A stretch of DNA of 52,131 nt from Bacteroidaceae bacterium (GTDB lineage: Bacteria > Bacteroidota > Bacteroidia > Bacteroidales > Bacteroidaceae), in the NCBI GenBank assembly GCA_017651315.1, contig JAGCDE010000003.1, forward strand, positions 1 through 52,131, in the 5' to 3' direction. The notes below the pieces were generated by a model. The model saw only the letters and a program-made list of their open reading frames with translations. It had not been told where the DNA came from and ran no database searches. Position 1 is the stretch's first letter. Every line of letters begins with the position of its first letter. A program made the translations under genes and the position numbers. Positions 15,990 to 25,637 of this stretch are shown piece after piece.

Positions 15990-16963
15990 CTCCCGTTTAT
16001 TTTGTTTACAAATGCAACCGGACCGCCCTCGTAGAAGTTGATTATGTTGCGTGACACATACTCTGCCATCTCATTGCGCACATCGTATGTCTGTGTACCT
16101 ATATGAGGTGTGATTACGGCGTTGTTGCAGGCAAGGATTTCAGGACTTACCTTGTCACCGGACTCGAATACATCCAGGCCTGCACCCCAGATGCGTTTCT
16201 CCTTGAGCGCCTCAGCGAGAGCAAGTTCATCTACAATAGGTCCGCGTGCGGTGTTGACAAGAATGGCTGTAGGTTTCATCAGCTCTATCTGCTCCTTCCC
16301 GATGAGGTGCCACGTTTCCTTGGAATAGGGAACATTGACCGATATGAAATCCGAAATCCTTAGCAGCTCTTCAAATTCCACGTATCTTGCGTTGTACTGC
16401 TGTTCTGTTTCGGGACTTACACGGTGGCGGTTGTGATAAACCACCTTCATGCAGCTGGCCGCGGCCCTACGCGCCAGCGCCTGACCGATGCGTCCCATTC
16501 CCAATATTCCTAAAGTCTTACCCCCTAAGGAGTAGCCAAGGTTGGCCAGTAAGGTCCATTCCAACGCTCCCGGTATGCGCAGGCGACGGTCCACATCGGT
16601 GATGCGGCGTGCGACAGCCAGCATGAGGCCGAACGCCAGGTCAGCCGTAGGTTCGGTGACAGGGCCGGGAGTGTTTGTTATCGCGATGCCGAGTCCGGTT
16701 GCCGCAGGTATGTCTATATTGTCAAATCCTACAGCATAGTTGCTCACCAGCTCCAGGCGGGGAAGGCCGCGCTCCATCAGCTTGCGGTCAACAGGGAAAT
16801 TGAACATGGACTGAAGCACATCATATTCGGGGAGCATCTCATACACCTCATCGTAAGTGAATGTTTCACGGCCTTCGGGTGGAAATGTCACATCGAATTT
16901 CCTGATCAGTTCCGCATATCCTGTGCGGAACATGTTGTATGTTACGAGAACGCGTTTCTTCAT
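15986..16963 (-). CDS. NAD(P)-dependent D-2-hydroxyacid dehydrogenase
   Basis: A 325-residue member of the D-isomer 2-hydroxyacid dehydrogenase family. The Rossmann motif GMGRIG is at 155-160. The catalytic residues are Arg240 in NTARGPIVDE, Glu267 in GLDVFE and His287 in TPHIGT. NYAVGFDNIDIPAA is the typical substrate-loop block. It most resembles glyoxylate/hydroxypyruvate reductases; the actual oxoacid cannot be told from sequence. It is first in the unit with prfA and pyrF. A possible -7 box (TATCTTCG on the - strand, 16990-16983) lies just upstream. Confidence 0.9.
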   Translation of the reverse strand: MKKRVLVTYNMFRTGYAELIRKFDVTFPPEGRETFTYDEVYEMLPEYDVLQSMFNFPVDRKLMERGLPRLELVSNYAVGFDNIDIPAATGLGIAITNTPGPVTEPTADLAFGLMLAVARRITDVDRRLRIPGALEWTLLANLGYSLGGKTLGILGMGRIGQALARRAAASCMKVVYHNRHRVSPETEQQYNARYVEFEELLRISDFISVNVPYSKETWHLIGKEQIELMKPTAILVNTARGPIVDELALAEALKEKRIWGAGLDVFESGDKVSPEILACNNAVITPHIGTQTYDVRNEMAEYVSRNIINFYEGGPVAFVNKINGR

Positions 16964-16982
16964 ACCTGTTGTTTTTGGTTTG

Positions 16983-16990
16983 CGAAGATA
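16983..16990 (-). promoter_or_regulatory. Possible -7 box for the dehydrogenase-prfA-pyrF unit
   Basis: CGAAGATA on the + strand reads TATCTTCG on the - strand, one base from TAnnTTTG. It would start transcription near 16976, about 13 nt before the ATG. No convincing -33 element is visible. Confidence 0.35.
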
Positions 16991-17102
16991 CTCATTTTTT
17001 TGTGCAGGGTTGGCTTATTTTAAAAACCTTTCACTTATCCGTTCTCCGGAATCCCCTGAATGAAGACCGGCGCTGTTCCGGAATATAAAAATAGTTAACT
17101 GC

Positions 17103-17133
17103 TTTTATATTCCCGCGGGTTGCAGTATCTTTG
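17103..17133 (+). promoter_or_regulatory. Promoter of the GH9 gene
   Basis: TATCTTTG at 17126-17133 is an exact TAnnTTTG -7 box; TTTT at 17103-17106 is a weak -33 at 19-bp spacing. Transcription would begin near 17140 and give a leader of about 20 nt. Confidence 0.5.
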
Positions 17134-17158
17134 TGCATTAGCCTTAATTTGAAAACTT

Positions 17159-19789
17159 ATGAAACGATTTTTGCTAATCACTGCTACTGTTTTATGTGCT
17201 TTGGTTTCCTGTTCCGAACCAACGGATCAAGGAAAGCTTGAGATCAATGAGAAGGGGTATTTCGAGACCCGCGGTGTAAATGTGCTGGTCTATTCAAACC
17301 AGTATCATGGTATATTCTGTGATGAAAAGACTGCAGGAATAGAGATTATCCAGCAGGGGGTAAGGATAGCCACCGGCGGAGGCGTGCGTCTGATGAACAC
17401 CCCCGAGCAGTGGGATATATACGCTGATATGACCCAGCGTACCGTTGACACGCTGGGTGGCGAGATCAAATGCCTGTTCAGGTATCAGGATTACGGATTC
17501 GAGTACGGAATAAACGTGAAGCAGGAGGACAAGGGTTTCCGCATGTCGGTCACCTTGGACAAGCCTCTTCCTCAGGAACTGGCCGGCAAGGCCGGTCTTA
17601 ACATGGAGTTCTTCCCCGCTTCATACTATGGCAAGACTTATCTGGTGGACGGGCAGTCCGAGATTTTCCCGCGCTATCCTTCCAGTGACACGGAGATGAG
17701 GCCGGTAAAGGAGAAGATAACACAGTTCTATGGCCTCACAACTTTTGATGACCGCGGTCGTGACGAGTTTATAGTACCCAAGCCGATATCCAAGGGCCAT
17801 ACGCTGGTTCTGGCTCCAGAGGATGAATCACTTCGTGTGATGTTCCGTTCGGAAACAGAGCTGAATCTGTTTGACGGCCGTAACCTTTCCCAGAACGGAA
17901 CATTCGTGGTGCGCTCGTTCCTGCCTTCGGGTAAGACCGGTACCGTCCTTGAATGGTACGTGGAGCCCACATCAAATCCTGAATGGATCAGGGAACCGAA
18001 TGTCGGATTCTCACAGGTGGGCTACACTCCCGCCCAGAAGAAGGTGGCCGTTATAGAACTTGATCCTAATGATAAGGTGGCTCCCAAGGCAAGGATCTTC
18101 CGTGTGAATGCCGACGGCAGCAGCACACTGGTACTGGAACCGGCTGTGAAGGAGTGGGGGATTTTCTATGACCGTTATAACTATGCGCAGTGTGATTTCA
18201 GCGCGGTTAAGGAACCGGGTACCTATTATATAGAGTACAATGGCGTCAGGACAAACCCGTTCCCAATCAACAGGAACGTATATGACGGGAAATGGTACAA
18301 CACTATGGACGTGTGGCTTCCTGTCCAGATGGATCACATGATGGTGAATGAGGCATACCGTGTATGGCACGGCCGGTCCCACATGGATGATGCTATCCAG
18401 GCCCCCACGAACTATCAGCAGCATGACGGCTATCGCATGGGCAACAGCACCAACACCAAATATAAACCCTACGAACATATCCCGGGACTGGCGGTAGGCG
18501 CATGGTACGATGCAGGTGACTTTGACATCCAGTCCGGTACGGTTATCGGCATGACCAACCAGCTTGCTGAGGTGTGGGATGTCCTGCGTCCCGAACGTGA
18601 CGAAACCTTTATTGACCAGAAAACCCAGTTTGTTGACATACACCGTCCCGATGGCCTGCCCGATATGATACAGCAGGTGGAGCACGGTGCATTGAACCTT
18701 TGCGCACAGATTGAGAACATCGGATTCATTGCAGGCGGTATAGTGCAGGGTAACATGCATCAGTACCACCATCTGGGTGATGCCGTGACCATTACCGACG
18801 GATATATCTATGATCCCAGACTCAAACCCTATGAGGTGCGTGACAACCGTTATTCAGGCACTCTTGACGACCGTTTCGCGTTCACCAATAACTCAGGTAA
18901 CCCTATGAGCAATGTAAGTGTATGTGCCGCCCTTGCACATGCCGCACGTGTTCTTGCTCCTTATATTCCTGAAACGGCAGAGCGTTGCAAGAGGAACGCC
19001 CTCAAGCTCTGGAAGGATATGGACGATTATCAGGCTCGCCAGCAACCAAATTCCGTTGCCAATACCAATGCTCAGAGAAACAACCGTGGTGGCGGCGACC
19101 GTTCAAGTGCAGCTATCCAGCTCTGGTTGCTGACAGGTGAACAGAAGTACAAGGACATTTTCCTCCCCGGAGTTATGCGCCAGCTTGAGGCTGCCCGTAC
19201 CGCTCCTCAGGGTGCTGAAGACAACCGCACTGGCGGCGGCAGTGCCATGAGAGCTCCGCGCGTGAACCTTACGACCGTTCTCTCGCTGCTTCCATATATG
19301 GACGATGACTTCAAGGCTCAGGTGCGTGAGGTGGTTCCCGTATTTGTGGAGGATGCAAAACGTACCGCCGCATCCACTCCATACGGTGTTCCGGTTGCCG
19401 GCGGAACATGGGGCGGAAGTGAGCGTGTCATCAGTTGGGCTCAGAACAACTATATGGTCTGGCGTTATTTCCCGGACCTGATCGATCCCGAACTGGTGCT
19501 TTCCGGCCTGAACTTCATTTACGGCTGCCATCCGTACTCCAACGTGTCATTTGTCACGGCAGTGGGCGTAAACACCAAGAAGGTGGCTTACGGCAACAAC
19601 CGTGCCGACTACACTTTCATTCCTGGCGGTATAGTACCGGGTCTGGTACTCCTTCAGCCGGATTTCCTGGAGCACAAGGATGATTACCCGTTCCTTTGGG
19701 GTGAGAACGAATGCTGTACCCGCACCGTACCTTCGTACGTGACTCTTTCCATAGGTGCCGAGGAGGTGGCTGCCGCTATCAACAAATGA
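17159..19789 (+). CDS. Glycoside hydrolase family 9 lipoprotein
   Basis: An 876-residue lipoprotein: signal MKRFLLITATVLCALVSC with the lipobox LVSC (Cys18). Residues about 20-270 form an unassigned beta-rich region. A cellulase Ig-like N-terminal domain starts near 282 (GFSQVGYTPAQKKVAVIE), followed by the GH9 (alpha/alpha)6 domain from about 385. AWYDAGDFD at 448-456 supplies the catalytic base Asp (D451/D454), and a Glu of GENE at 848-851, probably Glu851, is the likely acid. GH9 enzymes include endoglucanases and exo-glucosaminidases, so a beta-glucan is the likely but unproven substrate. No SusCD pair is adjacent. An Asn/Gly-rich loop with Thr and Ala occurs near 650. The export operon begins 68 bp downstream. 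Confidence 0.9.
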   Translation: MKRFLLITATVLCALVSCSEPTDQGKLEINEKGYFETRGVNVLVYSNQYHGIFCDEKTAGIEIIQQGVRIATGGGVRLMNTPEQWDIYADMTQRTVDTLGGEIKCLFRYQDYGFEYGINVKQEDKGFRMSVTLDKPLPQELAGKAGLNMEFFPASYYGKTYLVDGQSEIFPRYPSSDTEMRPVKEKITQFYGLTTFDDRGRDEFIVPKPISKGHTLVLAPEDESLRVMFRSETELNLFDGRNLSQNGTFVVRSFLPSGKTGTVLEWYVEPTSNPEWIREPNVGFSQVGYTPAQKKVAVIELDPNDKVAPKARIFRVNADGSSTLVLEPAVKEWGIFYDRYNYAQCDFSAVKEPGTYYIEYNGVRTNPFPINRNVYDGKWYNTMDVWLPVQMDHMMVNEAYRVWHGRSHMDDAIQAPTNYQQHDGYRMGNSTNTKYKPYEHIPGLAVGAWYDAGDFDIQSGTVIGMTNQLAEVWDVLRPERDETFIDQKTQFVDIHRPDGLPDMIQQVEHGALNLCAQIENIGFIAGGIVQGNMHQYHHLGDAVTITDGYIYDPRLKPYEVRDNRYSGTLDDRFAFTNNSGNPMSNVSVCAALAHAARVLAPYIPETAERCKRNALKLWKDMDDYQARQQPNSVANTNAQRNNRGGGDRSSAAIQLWLLTGEQKYKDIFLPGVMRQLEAARTAPQGAEDNRTGGGSAMRAPRVNLTTVLSLLPYMDDDFKAQVREVVPVFVEDAKRTAASTPYGVPVAGGTWGGSERVISWAQNNYMVWRYFPDLIDPELVLSGLNFIYGCHPYSNVSFVTAVGVNTKKVAYGNNRADYTFIPGGIVPGLVLLQPDFLEHKDDYPFLWGENECCTRTVPSYVTLSIGAEEVAAAINK

Positions 19790-19818
19790 TGAATTGAAAG
19801 GATTTGTAACATCATAAG

Positions 19819-19838
19819 GGTCTGTTAAAGACCGCTTT
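19819..19838 (+). terminator. Weak hairpin between the GH9 gene and the export operon
   Basis: GGTCT (19819-19823) pairs with AGACC (19829-19833) and is followed by GCTTTTC. The 5-bp stem is short, so it may be only a partial terminator, and read-through into the ABC operon is possible. No clear promoter is visible in the remaining gap. Confidence 0.3.
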
Positions 19839-19857
19839 TCCGGAAGCTGAATTTATC

Positions 19858-20739
19858 ATGTCGATAACTATAAAAGGATTAAGTCATTATTATCCCAACG
19901 GTAAGAGAGCGCTAACCGATATCAATCTGGAGATACCTTCAGGAATGTTCGGGCTTTTAGGTCCGAACGGTGCAGGAAAATCCACCCTGATGCGTATTCT
20001 GGTAACCCTGATGGAGCCATCTGAAGGTCAAATCGATGTTTGTGGCTACGACATACGTACTCAGCGTAAGGAGGTACGTCGCATTTTGGGTTATCTGCCA
20101 CAGGACTTCCGTTTCTTTGCAAGGTACAAGGTTCGTGAATTCCTGGAATATGCCGCCGCTCTATCAGGTATGACAAACTCTGCAGAGCGCGGCAAGGCAG
20201 TTGATGCCATGCTTGAACAGGTAGGCCTGTATGAAGCCCGTGACAGGTATGCGCAGAATTTGTCCGGTGGCATGAAACGACGTCTTGGCATTGCCCAGGC
20301 ACTGATTCATAAACCTCAGATCCTGGTGGTTGACGAGCCGACAACCGGACTTGATCCTGAGGAACGTATCAGGTTCCGTAACCTGTTGAGTGAGGCCAGT
20401 TCAAAAGACACCACAATCATTCTCTCTACCCATATTGTCGGTGATATTTCAAGTTCATGCACGGAAATGGCTATGCTCAACCAGGGTCAGGTTATGTTCA
20501 GAGGTTCACCTGCCGGGATGCTCAAGGAGACTGAGGGTAAGGTCTGGCGTCTCAAGGTGACTAACGAACAGTATGCTGAAATCAACCGGAAATATGCAGT
20601 GATTTCGACTATACCCAACGGGTTGGGATGGGATATTCAGGTAGTAGCCAAAAGTATCCCCGGTTACGATGCGGTCAGCTATCCTCCAAACCTGGAGCAT
20701 GCGTACGTTTATTTTATGGAGGTTAAGGATAAGGAGTGA
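19858..20739 (+). CDS. ABC transporter ATP-binding protein (export type)
   Basis: A 293-residue ABC-2 family ATPase. Walker A GPNGAGKS is at 35-42, signature LSGGMKRR at 135-142, Walker B VVDEP at 157-161, and the H-loop is LSTHIVGD, all intact. It has a C-terminal accessory region of about 80 residues. It closely resembles the ATPase domain at the C-terminus of the RND fusion protein in this operon: both read GMFGLLGPNGAGKST and share GLDP-x-ERIRFRNLL after Walker B, so they may form a heterodimer. It is the first gene of the seven-gene export operon and ends with a TGATG overlap into the permease. Confidence 0.9.
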   Translation: MSITIKGLSHYYPNGKRALTDINLEIPSGMFGLLGPNGAGKSTLMRILVTLMEPSEGQIDVCGYDIRTQRKEVRRILGYLPQDFRFFARYKVREFLEYAAALSGMTNSAERGKAVDAMLEQVGLYEARDRYAQNLSGGMKRRLGIAQALIHKPQILVVDEPTTGLDPEERIRFRNLLSEASSKDTTIILSTHIVGDISSSCTEMAMLNQGQVMFRGSPAGMLKETEGKVWRLKVTNEQYAEINRKYAVISTIPNGLGWDIQVVAKSIPGYDAVSYPPNLEHAYVYFMEVKDKE

Positions 20740-23700
20740 TGTGGATAGGAATAACTAACATACGCATAGTCTCCAAGTACGAGACAAAACTGCTGGTCCG
20801 TGGCTGGTTCTTCAAGGTGTTTGCCTTCCTGGCACTGTTTGCTGCGGTTATTTTAGGGTCAATGTATATACTCTCGCAGTACCAGCAGCCACAGATGGTG
20901 AACAGGTCGGTGATTCCCTATATGTTCATGCTGATAATGAATGTGGGGCAGGCCGTTGTGTCGGTTTTCTTAGCATCGGAGTATCTCAAGCGCGATAAGC
21001 AGCTCGATACGTCGGAAATATTCTACACCCGTCCGCTGAGCAATGCCGAGTACCTTTTGGGAAAGATGTGGGCAACTTTGAAAGTGTTCTTCATCCTTGA
21101 CATTATTGTGGCGTTGATAGCTTTGATTATGAGTCTGATCAAATACGGATTTGACTTGGACTATGTCAGTTATATATGGTATTTCCTGTTGCTGTGTGTG
21201 CCGACGCTGGTGTTCATAGTGGGCCTGTCAACAACACTGATGCTGCTGCTCAACAATCAGGCTATCACAATGGTGATACTTCTGGCATATATAGGCGTGA
21301 CCCTGTTCTATATAGATAATGTGTATTATTATCTTTTCGATTATATTGGCTTCAATCTGCCTATGCTTAAATCTGTGATAACGGGTTTCAGCGGACTGCC
21401 CAGGCTGATAAACCACAGGCTGTGCTATCTGCTGCTTGGTATAGGTCTCATTTTTTCGGATGTGTCGCTGTTCCATCGCCTTGCCAATTCAAGGTACAGT
21501 CTTCTGCCTTGGCGAATCGCGACGGCGGTCTTCCTTATAGGAGGACTTTATGCAGGATACAGGCATGTGCATCTGTTCAAGATGGATGAGAGATACAGGG
21601 CAGATATGGTTGAGCTGGACAACAGGTATGTCCATACCGGTGGCGCAGTTGCAGACTCCTGCCTGTTGTCTGTAACCCAAAACGGTGACATGCTTGACAT
21701 AAGGGCCGAATTGACTGTAAGTCCAAGGCAGAATACCGCATCGCTGGTCTTTACTCTTAATCCCGGATTCAAGTTAAACAGTGTCGATGCTCCCGGCCAT
21801 CAGATGAACTGTGAGCGGCTGATGCATCTTGTGGTTTTGGATTTTGCTGACTCATTGCCGGCAGCGAAGCCAATACACCTTATTATGGAGTATAGCGGCA
21901 TGGCCGATGAGCGCATCTGCTATTTGGATATATCGGCCGATAAACTGATAGAGAACAAGAAGGCCCTTTCTATGCTCAATATCGGAAAACGTTACCTCTT
22001 TCAGGACCGGAAGTTCACAATGCTCACACCTGAGAGTTACTGGTACCCCCGTCCCGGTGTGGCGTTTAGTGACAAAAGTCCGGAATGGCAGATGTCATAC
22101 TTTACTGATTTCCAAATCAACGTAACTCCTAATCCCGGGTTGACACCTCTCTCGCAGGGACATTGCACGGCAAATGCCGACTCCACCAGTTTCACATTCA
22201 CACCAGAGTCATCACTACCGTCAGTATCGCTTTTGATAGGTGACTATCATCCCAAGTCGCTGATGGTTGACTCAACCTTATATACTGTATGGGAACTGGG
22301 CAGATGGGACGACCAGTTTGAGGTGTTGGACTCCATACGTGACACCATTCCCACGATCATACGTGACCAGCGACGGAGTATGGAGTATCAGGCCGAAATG
22401 AAGTACCCGTTCAGACGCTTCTCGTTTGTGGAGGTGCCACTCCATTTTTCATCCTACAAGCGGGTGTGGACTTCGGTTTATGAAGAGTTGCAGCCGGAGA
22501 TGGCACTGGTCCGTGAGAGGGCGTTTGACATGGGTAGATTCCAGTTCCGTAACATGAAACGCCAATGGAGCGGTGGCGGCCGTTATAGGAGAGGAAACAA
22601 TAACATGTCTGAAAAAGATATACTTATAAATATCCTGAACAATACCATTTACTTCATGATGGAATCTGGCAGTTTCAGCGGCAGTGGCGGCAGAAACGGG
22701 CAGTTCACCATGACTCAGGTCGATAATCCGTACTTCTATCGTCCGATGTTCTACAATTTCAGATACAATATCTATTCCTCGGACTGGCCTATGGCAAACA
22801 GGATGGTAGAGTCCATAACAGGTGGGGATGTGTCCGGCAGTCAGAACTGGATGAGGAGAATGAACGGTTTGTCCGAAGATGAGAAGGCTTTGATACTGAT
22901 GGGCAAGTACGATTTTGACCGTATCATGTCTGATCCAGAGTGGGAGGATATAGCCGACAATGCCTTGGCGCTCAAGACAAAGGATTTCTTTGCTCCTGTT
23001 TCGGCTGTATTGGGCTATGAGACACTGGTGGATACAATTTCTGCTCTGACTATGGCGGAGGAGTTTGCCAATGCATCGTTTGATTCAATCCTGGACTGGG
23101 TTCAGTCCTACTCAGGAGTAAGCCTTCAGGACAAGATCGATTCTTGGGAAGAACCGGCGCGACTGGCCTGCTATAAGATAGGCACCCCTCAGATAACTAC
23201 TGTCACCACAGATACAGCCGACATATATCAGGCGGATGTTACGTTTGAGAACATATCGGACAATCCGGGGTTTGTGAATGTTGAGTTCATGTTCTATAAT
23301 ATCGAGAATGCGGGTGATGAGGATAAGCCCAAGAGTATGGTGGTGAGCGTTGGCGCCCATGAGACACGCAGGCTTGTTACGCATTGGTTCAATATTCCAG
23401 GCAACATCAGGATAAACACCATGCTTTCATCAAACCTTCCTCACGATGTCAACCTGAATAATTCGGACTGGAGTACATACGAAGGGACAGACCTGGAGCC
23501 CGAGGGCGTCTATACACTGAACGGAAGTGTGGACAATACTCTTCCCGGCGAGATAATCATAGACAATGAGGACGGCGGGCTGTTCTCCCTTTCAAGACCA
23601 CTCAGAACCGGCTATCTGTCTAAGTGGATAGACAAGTCCAGGGAGAAGAACAACGATTTCATCTATGAAGGCTTCTCCGACTGGCGTACTTTCAGTCAGT

Positions 23701-24128
23701 GGACTCTGGTGACTGACCAGAACCTGTTTGGCGATTACATCCGCTCGGCTTATATCATATCACCGGGTGACGGTTCACAGTACGCCCGCTGGAGCGTTCC
23801 GGTCAATGTGGCGGGAGTCTATGACGTGTATTTCTATGCGTCGCCCGCTCTGTACAGCAACAACAACCGGAACCGCAGGTGGAACAACAATAACAACAAC
23901 AATAATAACAACAACGGCCGCAGAGTGACTAATGACTACAATTTCGAGATAGAACAGTTCAACATGAGTGATCATGTATCTATGAACATGTGGCGTGCCG
24001 ATGAAGGCTGGAACCTTTTAGGTACGTTCAGGTTTGAAGCGGATACTGTCAGGGTCACGCTGAACAACAGGTCTGGCATCCGGGTGATTGTGGCCGATGC
24101 AGTGAGGTTCGTAAAAAGGGAAAGATAA
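20739..24128 (+). CDS. ABC-2 permease with large periplasmic M1-like region and golvesin-like C-terminus
   Basis: About 1129 residues, starting at the ATG that overlaps the ATPase stop (an in-frame GTG lies one codon earlier). Residues 1-280 hold six to seven membrane helices typical of ABC-2 permeases. The rest is periplasmic. Blocks such as LFQDRKFTMLTPESYWYPRPG (about 415-440) and RRFSFVEVPLHFSSYKRVW resemble the M1-peptidase ectodomains fused to ABC permeases in Bacteroidota, but I find no HExxH zinc motif, so it is probably catalytically dead. The C-terminal 130 residues look like a golvesin/CBM-like sandwich ending in IVADAVRFVKR. A run of 11 Asn (about 1049-1059) lies within that domain. 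Substrate unknown. Confidence 0.75.
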   Translation: MWIGITNIRIVSKYETKLLVRGWFFKVFAFLALFAAVILGSMYILSQYQQPQMVNRSVIPYMFMLIMNVGQAVVSVFLASEYLKRDKQLDTSEIFYTRPLSNAEYLLGKMWATLKVFFILDIIVALIALIMSLIKYGFDLDYVSYIWYFLLLCVPTLVFIVGLSTTLMLLLNNQAITMVILLAYIGVTLFYIDNVYYYLFDYIGFNLPMLKSVITGFSGLPRLINHRLCYLLLGIGLIFSDVSLFHRLANSRYSLLPWRIATAVFLIGGLYAGYRHVHLFKMDERYRADMVELDNRYVHTGGAVADSCLLSVTQNGDMLDIRAELTVSPRQNTASLVFTLNPGFKLNSVDAPGHQMNCERLMHLVVLDFADSLPAAKPIHLIMEYSGMADERICYLDISADKLIENKKALSMLNIGKRYLFQDRKFTMLTPESYWYPRPGVAFSDKSPEWQMSYFTDFQINVTPNPGLTPLSQGHCTANADSTSFTFTPESSLPSVSLLIGDYHPKSLMVDSTLYTVWELGRWDDQFEVLDSIRDTIPTIIRDQRRSMEYQAEMKYPFRRFSFVEVPLHFSSYKRVWTSVYEELQPEMALVRERAFDMGRFQFRNMKRQWSGGGRYRRGNNNMSEKDILINILNNTIYFMMESGSFSGSGGRNGQFTMTQVDNPYFYRPMFYNFRYNIYSSDWPMANRMVESITGGDVSGSQNWMRRMNGLSEDEKALILMGKYDFDRIMSDPEWEDIADNALALKTKDFFAPVSAVLGYETLVDTISALTMAEEFANASFDSILDWVQSYSGVSLQDKIDSWEEPARLACYKIGTPQITTVTTDTADIYQADVTFENISDNPGFVNVEFMFYNIENAGDEDKPKSMVVSVGAHETRRLVTHWFNIPGNIRINTMLSSNLPHDVNLNNSDWSTYEGTDLEPEGVYTLNGSVDNTLPGEIIIDNEDGGLFSLSRPLRTGYLSKWIDKSREKNNDFIYEGFSDWRTFSQWTLVTDQNLFGDYIRSAYIISPGDGSQYARWSVPVNVAGVYDVYFYASPALYSNNNRNRRWNNNNNNNNNNNGRRVTNDYNFEIEQFNMSDHVSMNMWRADEGWNLLGTFRFEADTVRVTLNNRSGIRVIVADAVRFVKRER
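23883..23915 (+). repeat. AAC/AAT triplet run encoding 11 consecutive Asn
   Basis: Eleven in-frame Asn codons, mixed AAC and AAT, lie inside the golvesin-like domain of the large permease. Loss or gain of triplets would keep the reading frame and only change loop length. Confidence 0.85.
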
Positions 24129-24143
24129 ATAAACAGGATAAAT

Positions 24144-25637
24144 ATGATAAGGAAAAGACTATTTATTTCGGCAATTATAGCTCTGACAGCGGCAGCTGCC
24201 CTGGAGAATAGAGTCAATGCGCAGATCGTCATGACCATGGAACAGGCTCTTGAGTACAGCGCCGAGCATAATCCCGATCTGATCAATTCACGTCTGAGTA
24301 TGGAGCGCTATGAGCAGAACCTGATTGCCCAGAAGGCATCATTGAAATCCAGGTTCTCACTGAATCTGGAGCCTTTCTCATACTCGCAGTCCCGTCAGTT
24401 TGACAGCCGTTTCTCAGACTGGTACACCAACCGCTCGCTGTCATCGTCGGGAACTTTCAGTATATCTCAGCCTATAATCTGGACCGATGCCACGCTGTCA
24501 CTCAACAACAGCCTGTCATGGCAGAACAACGAATCCACCGTAGGCGGTAACACCAATACCAACCGCGCATTCAGCAACAGGCTTTATCTGAGTCTGAACC
24601 AGCCCATCTTCACATATAACCGGACTAAGATGAACATGCGTCAGATGGAGATGGATTATGAGAACGCACGCATAAGCTACGCCCTGCAGAGACTTAACGT
24701 GGAGCGCAACATAACAAGCCAGTTCTACAGCCTGTTCATGTCACAGCAGAACCTTGCCATAAGTGAATCGGAACTCGAGAACGCCGAGAGGAACTTCAAC
24801 ATAATAAAGGACAAGGTGGAGGCTGACCTGACAACCAAGGACGAATACTATCAGGCAGAGCTTAACCTGGCCCAGTCGCGTTCCAGCCTGGAGAACCAGA
24901 GGGTGAGCCTGGAGAATGCCAAGGATAATTTCAAGCAGTCGTTGGGAATCCCTTTGGAAGAGGATATAAAGGTTGTGTGCGACATTGAGGCCGAACCGGT
25001 AATAGTGGATTTTGACAAGGCACTGGAGAGTGCTTTGACAACCAGACTTGAACTCAGACAGCGTGAGATCTCAAGGGAGCAGCAGGACATGTCAATGGTA
25101 CAGGTCAAGGACAATGACAGCTTCAACGGCAATATCTCACTTTCGCTTGGTATCATGGGTGACGACCCGTCATTTCCGGATATCTACGACAATCCCACCA
25201 ACAATCCGCGTGTGGCGGTTTCATTCAGCGTGCCCATCTTTGACTGGGGTGCAAGGAAAGCACGTATAAAGGCTGCGGAGATAGGAAGGCAGATGTTTGA
25301 GCTGAGTGCCGAAGAGGAACTCAAGAGCATAGAGATGAACGTACGCAGCACCTGCCGCAGTCTGGATAATCTGGTAGGACAGATTTCGATAGCCGAGCAG
25401 AGCCAGCGTAACGCCCAGCTTACATACGACCTCAATGAGGAGCGTTACCGCAACGGCGAGCTGACCGGACTGCAGATGAACCAGTTCCAGAATCAGCTGT
25501 CAAACAGCAAGATGTCATACACACAGGCCGTCATAAACTATAAGGTTCAGCTTCTTAATATCAAGATCCTGACCCTGTATGATTTCGAAAAGAACGTACC
25601 TGTGGTTCCCATAACATACGAGCAGAAGACCAAATGA
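24144..25637 (+). CDS. TolC-family outer membrane efflux channel
   Basis: A 497-residue protein with a signal peptide (1-26, ending NRVNAQ). Two long coiled-coil repeats are typical of the TolC/OEP family: MEQALEYSAEHNPDL... at the start, then DEYYQAELNLAQSRSSLENQRVSLENAKDNFKQSLGIP, and LNEERYRNGELTGLQMNQFQNQLSNSKMSY near the end. VAVSFSVPIFDWGARKARIKAAE is the conserved strand and helix entry of repeat two. It forms a trimeric channel through the outer membrane and would complete a tripartite pump with the adaptor and RND subunits encoded next. The gap to the permease is 15 bp, and it overlaps the adaptor gene by 4 bp. Confidence 0.93.
   Translation: MIRKRLFISAIIALTAAAALENRVNAQIVMTMEQALEYSAEHNPDLINSRLSMERYEQNLIAQKASLKSRFSLNLEPFSYSQSRQFDSRFSDWYTNRSLSSSGTFSISQPIIWTDATLSLNNSLSWQNNESTVGGNTNTNRAFSNRLYLSLNQPIFTYNRTKMNMRQMEMDYENARISYALQRLNVERNITSQFYSLFMSQQNLAISESELENAERNFNIIKDKVEADLTTKDEYYQAELNLAQSRSSLENQRVSLENAKDNFKQSLGIPLEEDIKVVCDIEAEPVIVDFDKALESALTTRLELRQREISREQQDMSMVQVKDNDSFNGNISLSLGIMGDDPSFPDIYDNPTNNPRVAVSFSVPIFDWGARKARIKAAEIGRQMFELSAEEELKSIEMNVRSTCRSLDNLVGQISIAEQSQRNAQLTYDLNEERYRNGELTGLQMNQFQNQLSNSKMSYTQAVINYKVQLLNIKILTLYDFEKNVPVVPITYEQKTK

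Noticed and set aside
18011-18772. A 253-codon open frame on the - strand inside the GH9 gene
   Set aside because: The GH9 frame is well supported by conserved motifs across this stretch; the antisense frame has none.
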